NCBI GenBank assembly: GCA_003255065.1
Contig: QAOA01008326.1
Coordinates: 22,967-86,966, forward strand
DNA from: Cercis canadensis
Lineage: Eukaryota > Streptophyta > Magnoliopsida > Fabales > Fabaceae
Direction of reading: 5' to 3'
Length of the DNA: 64,000 nt
In this document: piece by piece, positions 22,673-34,229 of the stretch
How positions within the stretch are numbered: the stretch's first letter is position 1
Layout of the letters: every line of letters begins with the position of its first letter
Position numbers and translations under genes: made by a program
The notes under the pieces: generated by a model
The model's database searches: none
Told to the model about the DNA's origin: nothing
Seen by the model: the letters and a program-made list of their open reading frames with translations, nothing else

Positions 22673-25600
22673 TTAAACTCATAGGATGTGGCAGGATTGT
22701 GAGTTTGCTGCGATTGGCTTGAAACAGCAAGGTAGAGAGAGGTTTTGTCAGAACATCAGCCACTTGAGCATAAGAAGGAATGTGACATAGTATTAAAGAG
22801 TTGTTGAGAAGTTTTTCACGAATGAAGTGGCAATCTATCTCTATGTGTTTGGTCCTGGCATGCAGCACTGGATTGGAAGCCAAAAAAGTGGCACTAAGGT
22901 TGTCACAGAGAAGTAATGGAGGCTTAGGCAGAGAGAAATGCAATTCTTTGAGGAGAGATTGCAGCCACTAAAGTTCTGTTGTAGCATTAGCTAAAGCATG
23001 GTACTCAGCTTCAGTACTAGACTTGGCCACCACTTTCTGTTTGCCAGAATACCAAGAAATGAGGCTTGAACTAAGAAAAATAGCATGTCCACTTGTGCTC
23101 CTTCTGGCATTAGGGCATTCAGCCCAGTTTGAATCTCAAAATGCAATCAAGGGAAGAGAAGCAGACTTGGTGAGAGTACTGCCAGAAGTGAAAGTGCCTT
23201 TAAAATACCTTAGCAACTTCTTAGCTGCCTTTAAGTGAATATTAGTAGGTGAACTCATGAACTGACAAAGCCTATTTTGTGAGTAACCAATGTCTGGCCT
23301 TGTGATGGTGCAGTATTGCAAGGCACCCACAAGGCTTCTCTGTATCCAGTAAGATCTTTGAGTGAGGAACCAACGTGTCGAGACAAAATCTGGGAACTAA
23401 CCATAGGAGTAAGTACTGGCTTAGCATCACTGAGACCAGTTTTGTGAAGCAAGATCAAAATATATTTGGACTGAGACAAATGCAATTGTTGAGAAGACCA
23501 AGTGGTTTCAACACCCAGGAAATAATGCAACTGACCCATATCTTTTAAGGCAAAACCAGCATTGAGGGAAGTAACTAGATACCTGATGAACTATAAACTA
23601 GAACCAGTGATGATGTTATCATTTACATAAACCAGAAGAAAGACAACATTGCTTGCAGAATGAAGTACAAACAGAGAATTATTTGAATATGTGCAGATAA
23701 ATCCCTATGTTAGAAGAGTGGTTTTCAACTTGGTGAACTAAGCTCGAGGTGCATGCTTCAATCCATACAAGGCTTTCTTCAATTTAAAGACATGATGGGA
23801 AAATGTGGCATCTTCAAAGCCAGGAGGTTGTTTCATATAGACTTCTTCATGAAGCTCACCATTCAAAAACACATTATTAACATCTAATTTTTGTATAGAC
23901 CAGCCATAAGATAGAGCAATAGTTAGTATTACTCTAATAGTGGCAGGTTTGACCACAGGACTGAATGTATCAAAATAATCTATGCCATAAGAATGTACCC
24001 TTGAGCAACTAATCTAGCTTTGTACTTCTCTATTGTGCCATCTAGTTTGTATTTGAGTTTATAAATCCAACGACAACCTACTATATTTTTGTTGCTAGGC
24101 CATGGAACTAAATCCCAAGTATGATTAAGTTGTAGAGCATTTAACTCATCAGTCATAGCCTTAATCCAGCAAGGAAATTCACTAGCCTGTTTGAATGTAG
24201 AAGGTTCTAAAAGAACATGTGAGTGTTTAGTGGTATATGCTTTTGGTTTGAAGATACCATTTTGACTTTTGGTGACCATCCTAGTAGGAGTAGAAGGAGA
24301 AGGGGGAGATGAGCTAGAAGAGGAAGAATGAGTGGACACTAGAGATGGAGAATAAAGAACTGAGTTATCTAGTATAGGAGAAGACTCAGGAGAAGCGGAA
24401 ACAAGGTCTGAATTAAGACTTAGTTGACTTGACATAAGAGAAGATGACATACAATCAGGAAGAAATATATTTGAGGATGCTGGAGGAGGGGAAAGGGTTG
24501 TAGAGACTGGTTTGAAAAGGAAATTTGGTTTCTGCAAAGACAACATGTCTAGAGATGTATATGCGTTTAGTACTCATATCAAGACATAAAAAACCCTTAT
24601 GTTTATTGTTGTGACCCATAAAGCAACATGAGGCAGATCTGTTGTCTAGTTTATGAGATCTATAGGGTCTTATATAAAGGAAGTAGAGACATCCAAATGT
24701 TTTGACATATGTGACAACAGGAGATTTATGATACAACAGTTCATAAGGAGATTTGAATTGAAGAGCAAGTGTTGGCATTCTATTGATTAATTGAATTGTA
24801 GTTTGGAAGGCAAAGGGCCAATATTTTGTTGGCATACCTACAGTAATGAGAAGGGATAAACCAGTTTCTACTACATGTCTATTTCTTCTTTCAACTCTCC
24901 CATTTTGTGGGAAGTATAAAGACATGAAAACCTGTGTTAGATGCCTAAAGACTTAACCAAATGATCAAAAGCCAGGAATTCTCTTCCAAAGTCAATTTGA
25001 ACAGTTTTAATTTTATTGTTAAACTGCCTTTCAACCAGTACTTGAAATTTGGTAAATATTTCAATAGTTTCACTTTTGATTGTAACATATATATATATCT
25101 AGGAGAATCTAGCATAGTCATCAATTATAAGCAAGAAATAACATGCTCCATTTATTAAGGAACAAGAAGGAGAACCCCACAAATCAGCATGAACTAAATC
25201 AAAATGTTTCATTGCTCTAGAAAGGGACTTTACAAATGGTAATTTGTGACTCTTGGCTAACTGACAAGAGCTACAAATTGTAGTTTTATTGCCATGAAAT
25301 TGAGGCAAACCAAATTGAGACATGATTTTATTGACAATATCAATAGAAGAATGGCCTCATCTATTGTGCCAAAGCTATAAATTAGAAAGTTTGTTATGAG
25401 AAGTGGAAGTGAAAACTTGGTAAGTAGCAGGAGTGTTTGCAGAATGCATGCTAGGAGAGGTGAAGGTAGTCATGATTGTGTAAAGACCTCAATCAAGATT
25501 TCCTTGAAAAAACACCTCTTGTATTTTCTGATCTTTCACAAGGAAAGAAGAAGGATAAAATTCCACATAACTACCATTATCTTGGCATAGTTTCTGAACA

Positions 25601-26228
25601 CTAACTAAATTGATAGTTATTTTTGGCACATGTAACATTTGATTAAGCAGTAAATGTCTCTTAGCATTGACAAGAGAAGTAACACTAGTATTTAACACAT
25701 AAAGTTTCTTACCATTGCCCATTGTCACTTTGTCATCTCTAGCAGATGGATTGTTCAAGGATAGATTTCCCAAATCAGCAATGACATGGTGAGTTGCCCC
25801 AGTATCAAGAAACCAAGGTGTTTCTTCTATTGAATTTGAAGCAGTCATTAAGGCTTGAGAATCTTGTAGCTAAAATGCAGTACCAGTTGACATTTTTGGT
25901 TGAAAATTGTTATCAAATCTATGCCAACAGTTAGGAGTAGCATGACCCATGTTATGACAAATCTGGCACTGTTGTTTATTTCAAAACCACCTAAATTGCC
26001 AAACTTATTCTTGCTAGAATGATTTCCCTAACCAAAGAATGGACGAGGTGCATAATTTGAGTTGCCAGGGTAAGAGTGATATTAAGAATTACAATTACCC
26101 TTTTTCTTTCCTCTGAACTGTCCAAATTGTGCTGCATTGGCTTGAATCAAGACTTGCTCATCCACCGACAACTGTCTTTCAAGTCTTCTTTCAAAGGTCA
26201 ACAAATGACTTTGCAGTGCTTTCACTGA
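22673..26228 (-). pseudogene. Copia polyprotein remnant: zinc knuckle, protease, integrase, RT, RNase H
   Basis: Minus-strand order: a CX2CX4HX4C zinc knuckle (about 25975-25930), protease with WFLDTGATHHV (25848 region), integrase with CSSCQLAKSHKLPF and DLVHADLWG (25323-25099) and NGRVERRNRHVV (24925), Ser/Pro linker, RT with KARLVAQGY and [11 protein letters not shown] (Asp kept here, unlike copy 1), then YVND instead of YVDD near 23615, and RNase H with HARTKHIEIDCHF (22943). The protease active site looks intact, but frameshifts separate all parts and the RT box is changed, so it is inactive. The part 22673-25134 is the duplicate of 13806-16267. Confidence 0.88.
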
Positions 26229-27325
26229 CACTACAAGAAAATCTTTGTTTTCCAACAAAACAAAATACTATTGGAATTTTAAAAAAATTCCAACGGTTGA
26301 CAATTTTTGGAAATTCCAATTGTAATTCCAATGGAATTACATTACCGTTGGAATTTGCAAATAGGGAAGAGGAATTTTTTTTTTAAAAAAAAATTCAACG
26401 GAATATACCGTTGAAAAAAAATGAATCCAAAACAACCATATATTTCCCTTATTTTATAGTCTAAGAAGTACGAAGTTCTAGAATATGCTAGATACTTCCG
26501 CCGTCACCATTGTTTTAAGCCTTGAGCTCCTTTACTCTTCTAGTTGGAGTTTGGGGGTTTTGGTCAGCTCTAGTTGACAACGAATGCTCAGCCAGTCTCC
26601 ACCAAAATTGGTGTCTCCATCAAGCACCTGACGTTGTTGCCGTCATTAGATGTCACTGCCGAAAATCGAATTGAAGGATTAGCCATGAAGGTTGGTGAGA
26701 AGTTGTTCAATTTCATGCAGTCTTTCTGTGGTATGGATAGGTCTAAATTGGTTGTGCCCATGGACATATTGGATAGATGGTTCAAGAAATTTCAAGAGAG
26801 GGCTAAGCGCGTGACCTTGAGTACTTAAAGGGTTTCGCTTTCTAAGTTTTTGGATAATTTATACTTGTCAAATTAGCTTACTTTCTGATCAAAATTTGTC
26901 CTTATCTTACATTGAATATGAGGAAGAATAGAAAAGGCATTTGTGTTGTGTTTTTAGCTACCTTTTCTCCAATCCTGCTTCACTTGTAATGTTTTGTGTT
27001 GCAATAGGGGAGATTGGCCAAAGGGAACAATAAATTTGTTTATCTATGATCCTTACTAATTGAAGTGTTAGAATATATGGGCAAATGCATAAGCGCTTTA
27101 GAATTTAATTTGAATTTAAATATATGCTACTTGAAGCACCAGAGACTACTTCAATATAAAGTAAATTGCTGAAAATTGTGGTTCATTGCTAAGGAATGGG
27201 CATTGTGGTCTATGACTCAAGTTTCTGTTTGGTTTTTTCTCTGGCACCCAAACCTTTCTCCATAAGGCAATGACTGGTTGAGCAACTTAGGGTTCTATTT
27301 AGACCCTAATCCAACCAAGATGAGT
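26229..27325 (+). mobile_element. CACTA-like element carrying a host gene fragment
   Basis: Starts with CACTACAAGAAAA, the classic end of plant CACTA (En/Spm) elements, inserted in the copia gag frame. Next come several copies of a CCGTTGGAATT-type motif in both orientations (26270-26430), like CACTA subterminal repeats. The interior holds an OPI10-like coding piece and its likely 3' UTR. Copia gag resumes around 27326-27340. I do not see the opposite end (TTTTCTTGTAGTG), so the right end is truncated or diverged and its coordinate is approximate. Confidence 0.6.
26577..26845 (+). pseudogene. OPI10/Hikeshi-like C-terminal gene fragment inside the CACTA-like element
   Basis: The frame reads KIGVSIKHLTLLPSLDV, then VGEKLFNFMQSFCG and KLVVPMDILDRWFKKFQ, a block I recognise as the C-terminal half of plant OPI10/Hikeshi homologues (Hikeshi carries Hsp70 into the nucleus). 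Near 26811 one extra base shifts the frame: after AKR the original frame would give LEYLKGFAF and TAA at 26843, while the present one ends at 26826. No ATG or N-terminal half is present. 26846-27050 looks like 3' UTR, so at least a terminal exon was captured. Naming rests on memory of the family. Confidence 0.7.
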
Positions 27326-27816
27326 CATATTGACTCACATTTTCCCCTACTACTCTTAATTGTCACAGATACCTTTGATATTGACCATATACTCCCATAC
27401 TCTAAGAGTCCCTTTGTGAGTAGTCTGCAGTTGAAGCCTTAACTCCATGATTTTGGCCCTAAATAAGCACGCAAAGCGATCTCCTAAGGATTTCCAGATC
27501 TCATATGCAATACTATACACCATAATTTGAGCCACGAGTTGCACAATGAGTGAAATATGGATTCAATGCAAGACTTCCAATTGCAGATGATGAATCTTGA
27601 AGAAATTTCTCAGGCTAGGCACTAGTTCCATCCAGAATATCCTCATACTGTTTGCAATCACTATGTTGAGAAGTTTATTCCTCCAAATCCGATAGTTACT
27701 GCTATCTTATTTTGATTGTGAGGGACTGTCCAAACGTAGGAAGTGATGGATTTCTAGAATTCATTATTTCGCTCGATGGTGACATAAATGTTGAACTGCG
27801 TTCTACTAGTTGGAGA
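27326..27816 (-). pseudogene. Copia gag N-terminal remnant
   Basis: The minus-strand frame 27544-27356 reads YEIWKSLGDRF and AKIMELRLQLQTTHKGTL, the conserved middle of copia gag (UBN2-like) proteins. A stop follows GICDN. Upstream to 27816 is the leader and gag start, with stops. The CACTA-like insertion separates this from the zinc knuckle part. Confidence 0.75.
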
Positions 27817-27828
27817 GCTCTGATACCA
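27817..27828 (-). other. Primer-binding site of the copia element
   Basis: Minus strand TGGTATCAGAGC directly after the LTR end, the usual initiator-methionine tRNA complement of plant copia elements. It fixes the strand and the LTR border. Confidence 0.85.
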
Positions 27829-28190
27829 TGAAAGCTTTATGATCACTTCCATAATGAGATTCAGATGCTGCAGAAGTGCAATTATGCAGAAATCTAGAAA
27901 GATAAAGTGCGAGAAAGTAGAGAGAAAATTCTGAGAGAGAGAATTGTATTTGATCTAAATGTGTAATTGTATTTCTGTAACTTGTGTTGAATATTCAGCT
28001 TTACAATTATATATAGTAATTCAGATTTAACTTATTACTTATCAATCTAACAAATTTCTATTAATAGTTGCTGAACTGGCTACCTAACTTCTATAATTAG
28101 CTAACTGCCTCTTAACTGATGTAACTAATTAATCCATCTGTTAATGAAAACTAACTCCCATCATATATGATAACAGTATTATACTTGACA
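27829..28190 (-). repeat. 5' LTR of the copia element (362 bp)
   Basis: Bounded TG (27829) to CA (28190) on the plus strand, adjoining the PBS on one side and host coding sequence on the other. Two partial copies lie at 13404 and 22370. On the minus strand CTATATATAATTG near 28014-28002 could be the TATA region. Confidence 0.85.
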
Positions 28191-28604
28191 CTGACCATCA
28201 CAATTTCTGATGACCCTCACATTGATGAATTTGTTAGGGATACTGAGATTGCTGTAACCAACGATTGTCTTACCTATTTTGTGCTCTATCATCATAGATA
28301 CTATGATCCTGCTGATATCACTTTTCGTATTCTTGATAGTACTCAGCTTGAGATTTGGTTCATGGATGAGCATGGTATTGAAGCAACATGGACTAAAAGG
28401 TTTGATTTTGGACCATTTCTACCGTTTCAAAAGTTTTATGGCTTTTGGAAAGATGGTCAATTCCTTAAAGGAATCATCGGCCAACCCTTGCTGATGTCAA
28501 ACCATCCTGCACCGCCAGGGCAAGTGTAGGGATTTCCCAATCTTGTTGGGTTTATAAATATATGGAAACCATGGTTCAATTATCGGTTTAACTCGTGGAA
28601 ATAA
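28191..28604 (+). pseudogene. F-box-associated (FBA) domain fragment, cut by the copia insertion
   Basis: Directly after the LTR the frame reads a ~110-residue piece with LDSTQLEIWFMDEHGIEATW, KRFDFGPFLPFQKF and YGFWKDGQFL. This matches the C-terminal half of plant F-box-associated interaction domains, which bind substrates for SCF ubiquitin ligases. A TAG at 28527 interrupts, but the same frame continues as GFPNLVGFINIWKPWF to TAA at 28602, so the TAG is probably a disabling mutation. A polyadenylation signal AATAAA lies at 28652. The F-box itself and the rest of the domain would be beyond the element's other end and are not in the window. Confidence 0.65.
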
Positions 28605-28651
28605 GCTTTGAGATGCTATAATGGTCTATCATGTATGTCCTTTTACTTATC

Positions 28652-28657
28652 AATAAA
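28652..28657 (+). terminator. Polyadenylation signal after the F-box-like fragment
   Basis: AATAAA 48 nt after the presumed original stop, followed by a second AATAAA a few bases later. It supports 28605-28827 being a genuine gene 3' flank. Confidence 0.4.
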
Positions 28658-28827
28658 GACAAATAAATTGGGTGGACTTTGATTATTTCACTTGTACATA
28701 GATTCAAACAAAGCTCTCTAATATCTTGCAACAACAATCCTGAACCAAAGACTGGAAATTAGTTCTTAATAATAGCATGGATGATTGATTGGGAATTTTG
28801 TCATTGTCAAAGTTAGAGTGAGGTCGG

Positions 28828-31800
28828 TGTCACAACATACTCGAAGGTCACTACGACACGGATGACAAACTTAAAGAAAAAAAAAATTAGTTTTCAAAAG
28901 AAAATTTAGAGTTGCCACCAATTGTATTAGGAAAATAAGGAACAATTAGAAAACCTTTTTTTTATTAATAATAAATAAAAACAACGGTCTGCGAACCAGA
29001 AAGGGTTCGAGAGTCTGTTTATGTGTGGGGAAGGTGTTAGGCATCCCATAGCATTCATCTGAAGACGGTTATCCTAAATTAGTTGTGCGAACGTAATATG
29101 ACAAAAAATATGTATTTTATTTACCCTAGAATAGTAAATTGTTACAAGAATATCTGATGAAAATAAAAACAAAGAATTTAAACATGCAATGCATGAATTT
29201 TCTACGAAGACCTAAATCTTTCTAGCCCTTCATCGCATAAAGCAACCGTCCAGGGTGACGCTACCTTTACCTAGATTGGATAGAGAAAGACATCTCATAT
29301 AGAACTGACTCACCCTATCCTCCCATGAAAAGTGAAAGGGCATGCGGATACTACGCGACACAGGTATATTTTTTATATGCAGTGCAAATGCATGATCTTA
29401 AATATTACAAAAGTTGTCTCAAAATCTAAGTACCGAGAGATCTTAATTTATATATAAAAAATAATATATATCTAAGCTTACAACTAGGTATCTTCCGATT
29501 GGGCCTTCCATTTTGCTCATACTCATAATTATCATGAGTTGTATCCAAAGATGCTCATGAATACACCAAAACACAGGTTAGACAAGAATTAAAAGGAAAT
29601 CTACTTAAGTAACCTACACATTTAATCTCTACATGCTTCAAAAAGAATAACCTAAAATCAACCAAAAAATGCACAAACTAACCCTAAACAACCTTTAGAA
29701 TAGAAAAAGAATCCCTCATACATAAGAGTGGCAACCAAAACACATAGGCAAAATACACCAAGAATGAGGCATAACACACCAGGACAGCTAACAAAAATGC
29801 TCAAAACCACCATCCTTATCAAGAGGCAAAATCAAAGGAAGTCCAAAGAATTCACATATTCATTAGTTATCTGAAACAACTGTGCTCGAGCAAAAACTGA
29901 GAGTGAACTAGATATGAAAAAATTCTAAAAATTATATACATTGAAGCCACACATCCTACGGTTTTAATAAGACCAACATCACTTAATTTGGAGCTGTACA
30001 ACTTTAGAAAGAAATAAAATACCGAACACTGCCAGAGATAGGGCATCAATGTCAATGCAACATTATACAGCTATGTTCAAACCAAAACTGGTAGAAAACT
30101 AGACATGCAAAAAAATCTGAAAATTGCACACATTGAAAACATGCATCCTATGGTTCTAAAGAGATAAGAACCATGCAATTCGGAGCTATACAACTTCAGA
30201 AAGAAATAAAAGTCCAAACACTGCCAAAGATAGGGCATCAATGTCAGTGCAACATTGAGCAGCTGCGTTCAAACCAAAACTGGTAGCAAACTAGCTATGA
30301 AAAAAATCTAAAAATTTCATAAATTGAAAAATGAATCTTATGGTTCTAAAGAGACAAGAACTATATAATTCAGAGCTATACAACTTCAGAAAGAAATAAA
30401 AGACCGAACACAGCCAGAGACAGGGCATCAATGTCGGTGCAACATTAAGAAGCTATATTCAAACCAAAACTGTTAGTAAACTAGACATGCAAAAAATCTG
30501 AAAATTGTACACATTGAAAACATGCATCTTATGGTTCTAAAGAGATAAGAACCATGCAATTCGGAGCTATACACTTTAGAAAGAAATAAAAGACCGAATA
30601 TTATCAGAGACAGGGCATCAGTGTTAGTGCAATATTGAGCAGCTATGTTCAAACCAAAACTGAGAATAAACCAGACGTGAAAAAAATATGAAATTTATAT
30701 AAACTGAAGATACATGTCTTCTAGTTCTAATTAGACCAACAATGCTTAATTCGGAGCCCTGAAGCTCCGTCTAGAAAAAGAAAATCAACTGCTGCCAGAG
30801 CTGTCTAACAGCTGCGAAAATGAAGATATGCATGATCTTTGATGCATCAATTCACACCCAAACTCATACCAAATGTCGTAAATCATAGTAAAAATAAAAG
30901 AACAGCATGAACACAATTGTTTAGCCTAATTTACAATGCATACATGAGGAGGCCTAAAGAAAGCAAGCTTCATGGGCAATTACTATTTCCTAAAAAAAAA
31001 AATGAAGCATGAAAATCACCAAAGGGAGGAAAACCATATCTAACATATTTCTCAATAGTATAGAGCAACTAAAAAATAGAGGCCAATATTTCTTAGGCAC
31101 AAACACCTAATTATCCTCAAAACAGCCCCAAAAATGTACTAAAACAATAATACAAGTTAACTAACAGCAGAGAGAAATATACTAAAACAGAGCTTAAACA
31201 AGCATGCAAACTGACCCAAAACGAACAAATTAATCAGGGGCAGGGCAGTGGCAAAAATAAAACCAGAAACAACAATTAGATGCCACAGAACAGCAGTGTA
31301 AATGTAGCAAAGTAGCAGTGTTATAATATACCAGAACAGCACCTTTACATACTCCAAAGAAATTGGTTCAACAAAGCTTAAGTATTACCCAAAACCTTTT
31401 TATTAAAAAAACTCTAAGCTGTATAAAGTGACACTCCCTCAAACAAGCATGCCTTGGAACATCCAAACCCAAATGCATCATTTTGCATAATAATGGGGCA
31501 AAAGACTTCATGTGCTTTATTAAGAATATATGACCAAAAATCCCCATGCTAATTAGCTACCTCACAAATATGAATGTAACAATCATGCTTCAAGTTATGA
31601 GGGTATCAATGAGAGGCAAATCACTCATTACATACCAGCAAGAGAGAAAACTCATAAAATCTTAACAATCACAACGATAGACCACAAATTCAGCAACATG
31701 CTACAATGACCTTTTCATTTTATTGACAGAGAGAAAATCAGGAGCTAACCGATAGTAGAAAGTCCTTATTTCGGATAGCAAAATTCCAAGTTCATCATCC

Positions 31801-32711
31801 CCAACCCTATTATATCAATCCAAGTAATGGCAAAGAGATCTAACAGAACATAACATAGACTAAAAACTTAACAAAATCAAAACACTTAGCAACAATGGAG
31901 ATCATCATCAACATGGAGAAAAAATTTCCAGGATTTAGATTCAAACATATAATGCCCCAGTTTATTCACCCATGCTTTACAACACTATTGGGATCACTTT
32001 GAACATTTTCATTCATACAAAAAGGGTCAAGGAAAGGGTTGAGTCAATCATTAACAATACATAAAAAAAACTACAAATACTTATCAAATTACCCATTCAG
32101 AAACATAGGAATGAAAAGGAAAGAGAATGAATTCGAAATAGAAGAAAATACCCTTGAAATTCAAACAATCAATGATGGGTTCTTTAGTCCAGAAAGCTAT
32201 GGTTGAATGGTAAGTTCCTTTATCGGTTCTAAGCTTTTTACTTTCCTTCCTATTCTTCAATCTGTCTCAAACGCACATTCTTGCTCTCTCAGTTCCTTTA
32301 TTTTGCTTGGTGCTCTCTGCTTTCTCTCTTTCATGATGCTTCTTGGTTTTTTGCTTTGCCCCTATTCGGTTTTTACTCTCTGCTGAATGCTCTCCCCCTT
32401 TTGCTCTATGTGTATCACTCTTTGCTTAACCGTTTCTTCTCATGTTGCTCTCCACCCTCCCAAGATATTTTTTTTTTCTTTTCACTTGATTCCCAATCTA
32501 CCCCCATGATAACTGCCGCCCATCATCCTTCTTCCTTTTTTTTTTTGTTTTCTTTATTTAATTTAGTCATTTACTTAAAATAAAACTAATTTAAAGATTG
32601 GACCAATGGGAAAAGAAGGAAATTTATTCCTTGCTCTCCTATTGGCTCCTTTAGGTACAATGATGCAACNACCATGATCCCAAAAATAATCCATGTACAA
32701 ATTTGGGTGTC
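28828..32711 (-). mobile_element. Large gypsy LTR on the minus strand, with an N inside
   Basis: On the minus strand it starts TGTTGACACCCAAATTTG (plus 32711) and ends GTTGTGACA (plus 28828). Near that end are the same phrases (TAACACCTTCCCC, TTGGTGGCAACTC) as in the plus LTRs at 10396 and 19122, so it belongs to a related family. Length is about 3.9 kb, but the N at 32670 makes the promoter end uncertain. The middle has five ~190 bp tandem units. No PBS, gag or pol and no matching TSD was found. Confidence 0.6.
29868..30800 (-). repeat. Tandem repeat of ~190 bp inside the minus-strand gypsy LTR
   Basis: Five units are marked by ACTTTAGAAAGAAATAAAA or a close variant at about 30001, 30193, 30383, 30573 and 30767, giving spacings of 192, 190, 190 and about 194. 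Each unit carries a TTCGGAGCT-like phrase; its reverse complement matches the AGCTCCAATTTGAG of the units at 11230-12080. Confidence 0.8.
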
Positions 32712-34039
32712 AACACTAGACATGCAAAAAATCTGAAAATTGTACACATTGAAAACATGCATCTTATGGTTCTAAAGAGATAAGAACCATGCAATTCGGA
32801 GCTGTACACTTTAGAAAGAAATAAAAGACCGAACATTATCAGAGACAGGGCATTAGTGTTAGTGCAATATTGAGCAGCTATGTTCAAACCAAAACTGAGA
32901 ATAAACCAGACGTGAAAAAAATATGAAATTTATATAAACTGAAGATACATGTCTTCTAGTTCTAATTAGACCAACAATGCTTAATTCGGAGCCCTGAAGC
33001 TCCGTCTAGAAAAAGAAAATCAACTGCTGCCAGAGCTGTCTAACAGCTGCGAAAATGAAGATATGCATGATCTTTGATGCATCAATTCACACCCAAACTC
33101 ATACCAAATGTCGTAAATCATAGTAAAAATAAAAGAACAGCATGAACACAATTGTTTAGCCTAATTTACAATGCATACATGAGGAGGCCTAAAGAAAGCA
33201 AGCTTCATGGGCAATTACTATTTCCTAAAAAAAAAAATGAAGCATGAAAATCACCAAAGGGAGGAAAACCATATCTAACATATTTCTCAATAGTATAGAG
33301 CGACTAAAAAATAGAGGCCAATATTTCTTAGGCACAAACACCTAATTATCCTCAAAACAGCCCCAAAAATGTACTAAAACAATAATACAAGTCAACTAAC
33401 AGCAGAGAGAAATATACTAAAACAGAGCTTAAACAAGCATGCAAACTGACCCAAAATGAACAAATTAATCAGGGGCAGGGCAGTGGCAAAAATAAAACCA
33501 GAAACAACAATGAGGTGCCACAGAACAGCAGTGTAAATGTAGCAAAGTAGCAGTGTTATAATATACCAGAACAGCACCTTTACATACTCCAAAGAAATTG
33601 GTTCAACAAAGCTTAAGTATTACCCAAAACCTTTTTATTAAAAAAACTCTAAGCTGTATAAAGTGACACTCCCTCAAACAAGCATGCCTTGGAACATCCA
33701 AACCCAAATGCATCATTTTGCATAATAATGGGGCAAAAGACTTCATGTGCTTTATTAAGAATATATGACCAAAAATCCCCATGCTAATTAGCTACCTCAC
33801 AAATATGAATGTAACAATCATGCTTCAAGTTATGAGGGTATCAATGAGAGGCAAATCACTCATTACATACCAGCAAGAGAGAAAACTCATAAAATCTTAA
33901 CAATCACAACGATAGACCACAAATTCAGCAACATGCTACAATGACCTTTTCATTTTATTGACAGAGAGAAAATCAGGAGCTAACCGATAGTAGAAAGTCC
34001 TTATTTCGGATAGCAAAATTCCAAGTTCATCATCCCCAA
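32712..34039 (-). repeat. Second copy of the gypsy LTR middle part, between two Ns
   Basis: Repeats 30480-31806 with very few differences (for example AGCAACTAAA versus AGCGACTAAA) and ends exactly at the N at 34040. It starts next to the LTR border at 32711. It may be an LTR interrupted by another, or an unmerged contig end; the sequence alone cannot decide. Confidence 0.75.
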
Positions 34040-34134
34040 NAGTGACGATTTAAATATTGGATTTTTTGCTTTCCATTTTCTTTTCCAAATAAATTATACG
34101 TTATTTACAAAATGAAGGTTGGGCTAAGTTGGTA

Positions 34135-34222
34135 CTAAATATCATATATATTTTTTTTAGTACTTTTATCTATGACTTGGAATTGAACATAAAACCCACA
34201 AATCCTAGTACCACTTAGCTAC
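34135..34222 (-). mobile_element. Possible tRNA-derived SINE remnant
   Basis: The minus strand reads TAGCTAAGTGGTACTAGG, similar to a Pol III A box, and about 30 bp later GTTCAATTCCAAG, similar to a B box, followed by an A-rich end. No TSD was identified. The hAT-like element begins 8 bp downstream on the plus strand. Confidence 0.35.
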
Positions 34223-34229
34223 AAGTTGT

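Larger units (their letters stand above)
22370..28190 (-). mobile_element. Ty1/copia retrotransposon, nearly complete, with CACTA insertion
   Basis: On the minus strand the parts are 5' LTR 28190-27829 (TG...CA), PBS 27828-27817 (TGGTATCAGAGC, initiator-Met tRNA type), gag, CACTA-like insertion 27325-26229, zinc knuckle and protease, integrase, RT, RNase H, polypurine tract 22672-22666 and a truncated 3' LTR 22665-22370. LTRs are short (about 360 bp). All ORFs are broken. It inserted into an F-box-associated gene whose 3' part is at 28191. The lost 3' LTR end hides the target-site duplication. Confidence 0.85.

Noticed and set aside
29868-30800. CRISPR-like regular repeats
   Set aside because: The repeats are ~190 bp diverged tandem units in an LTR, not short identical repeats with unique spacers; the DNA is of a plant.
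32281-32583. 100-codon T/C-rich plus-strand frame
   Set aside because: Low-complexity promoter-side sequence of the minus-strand gypsy LTR.
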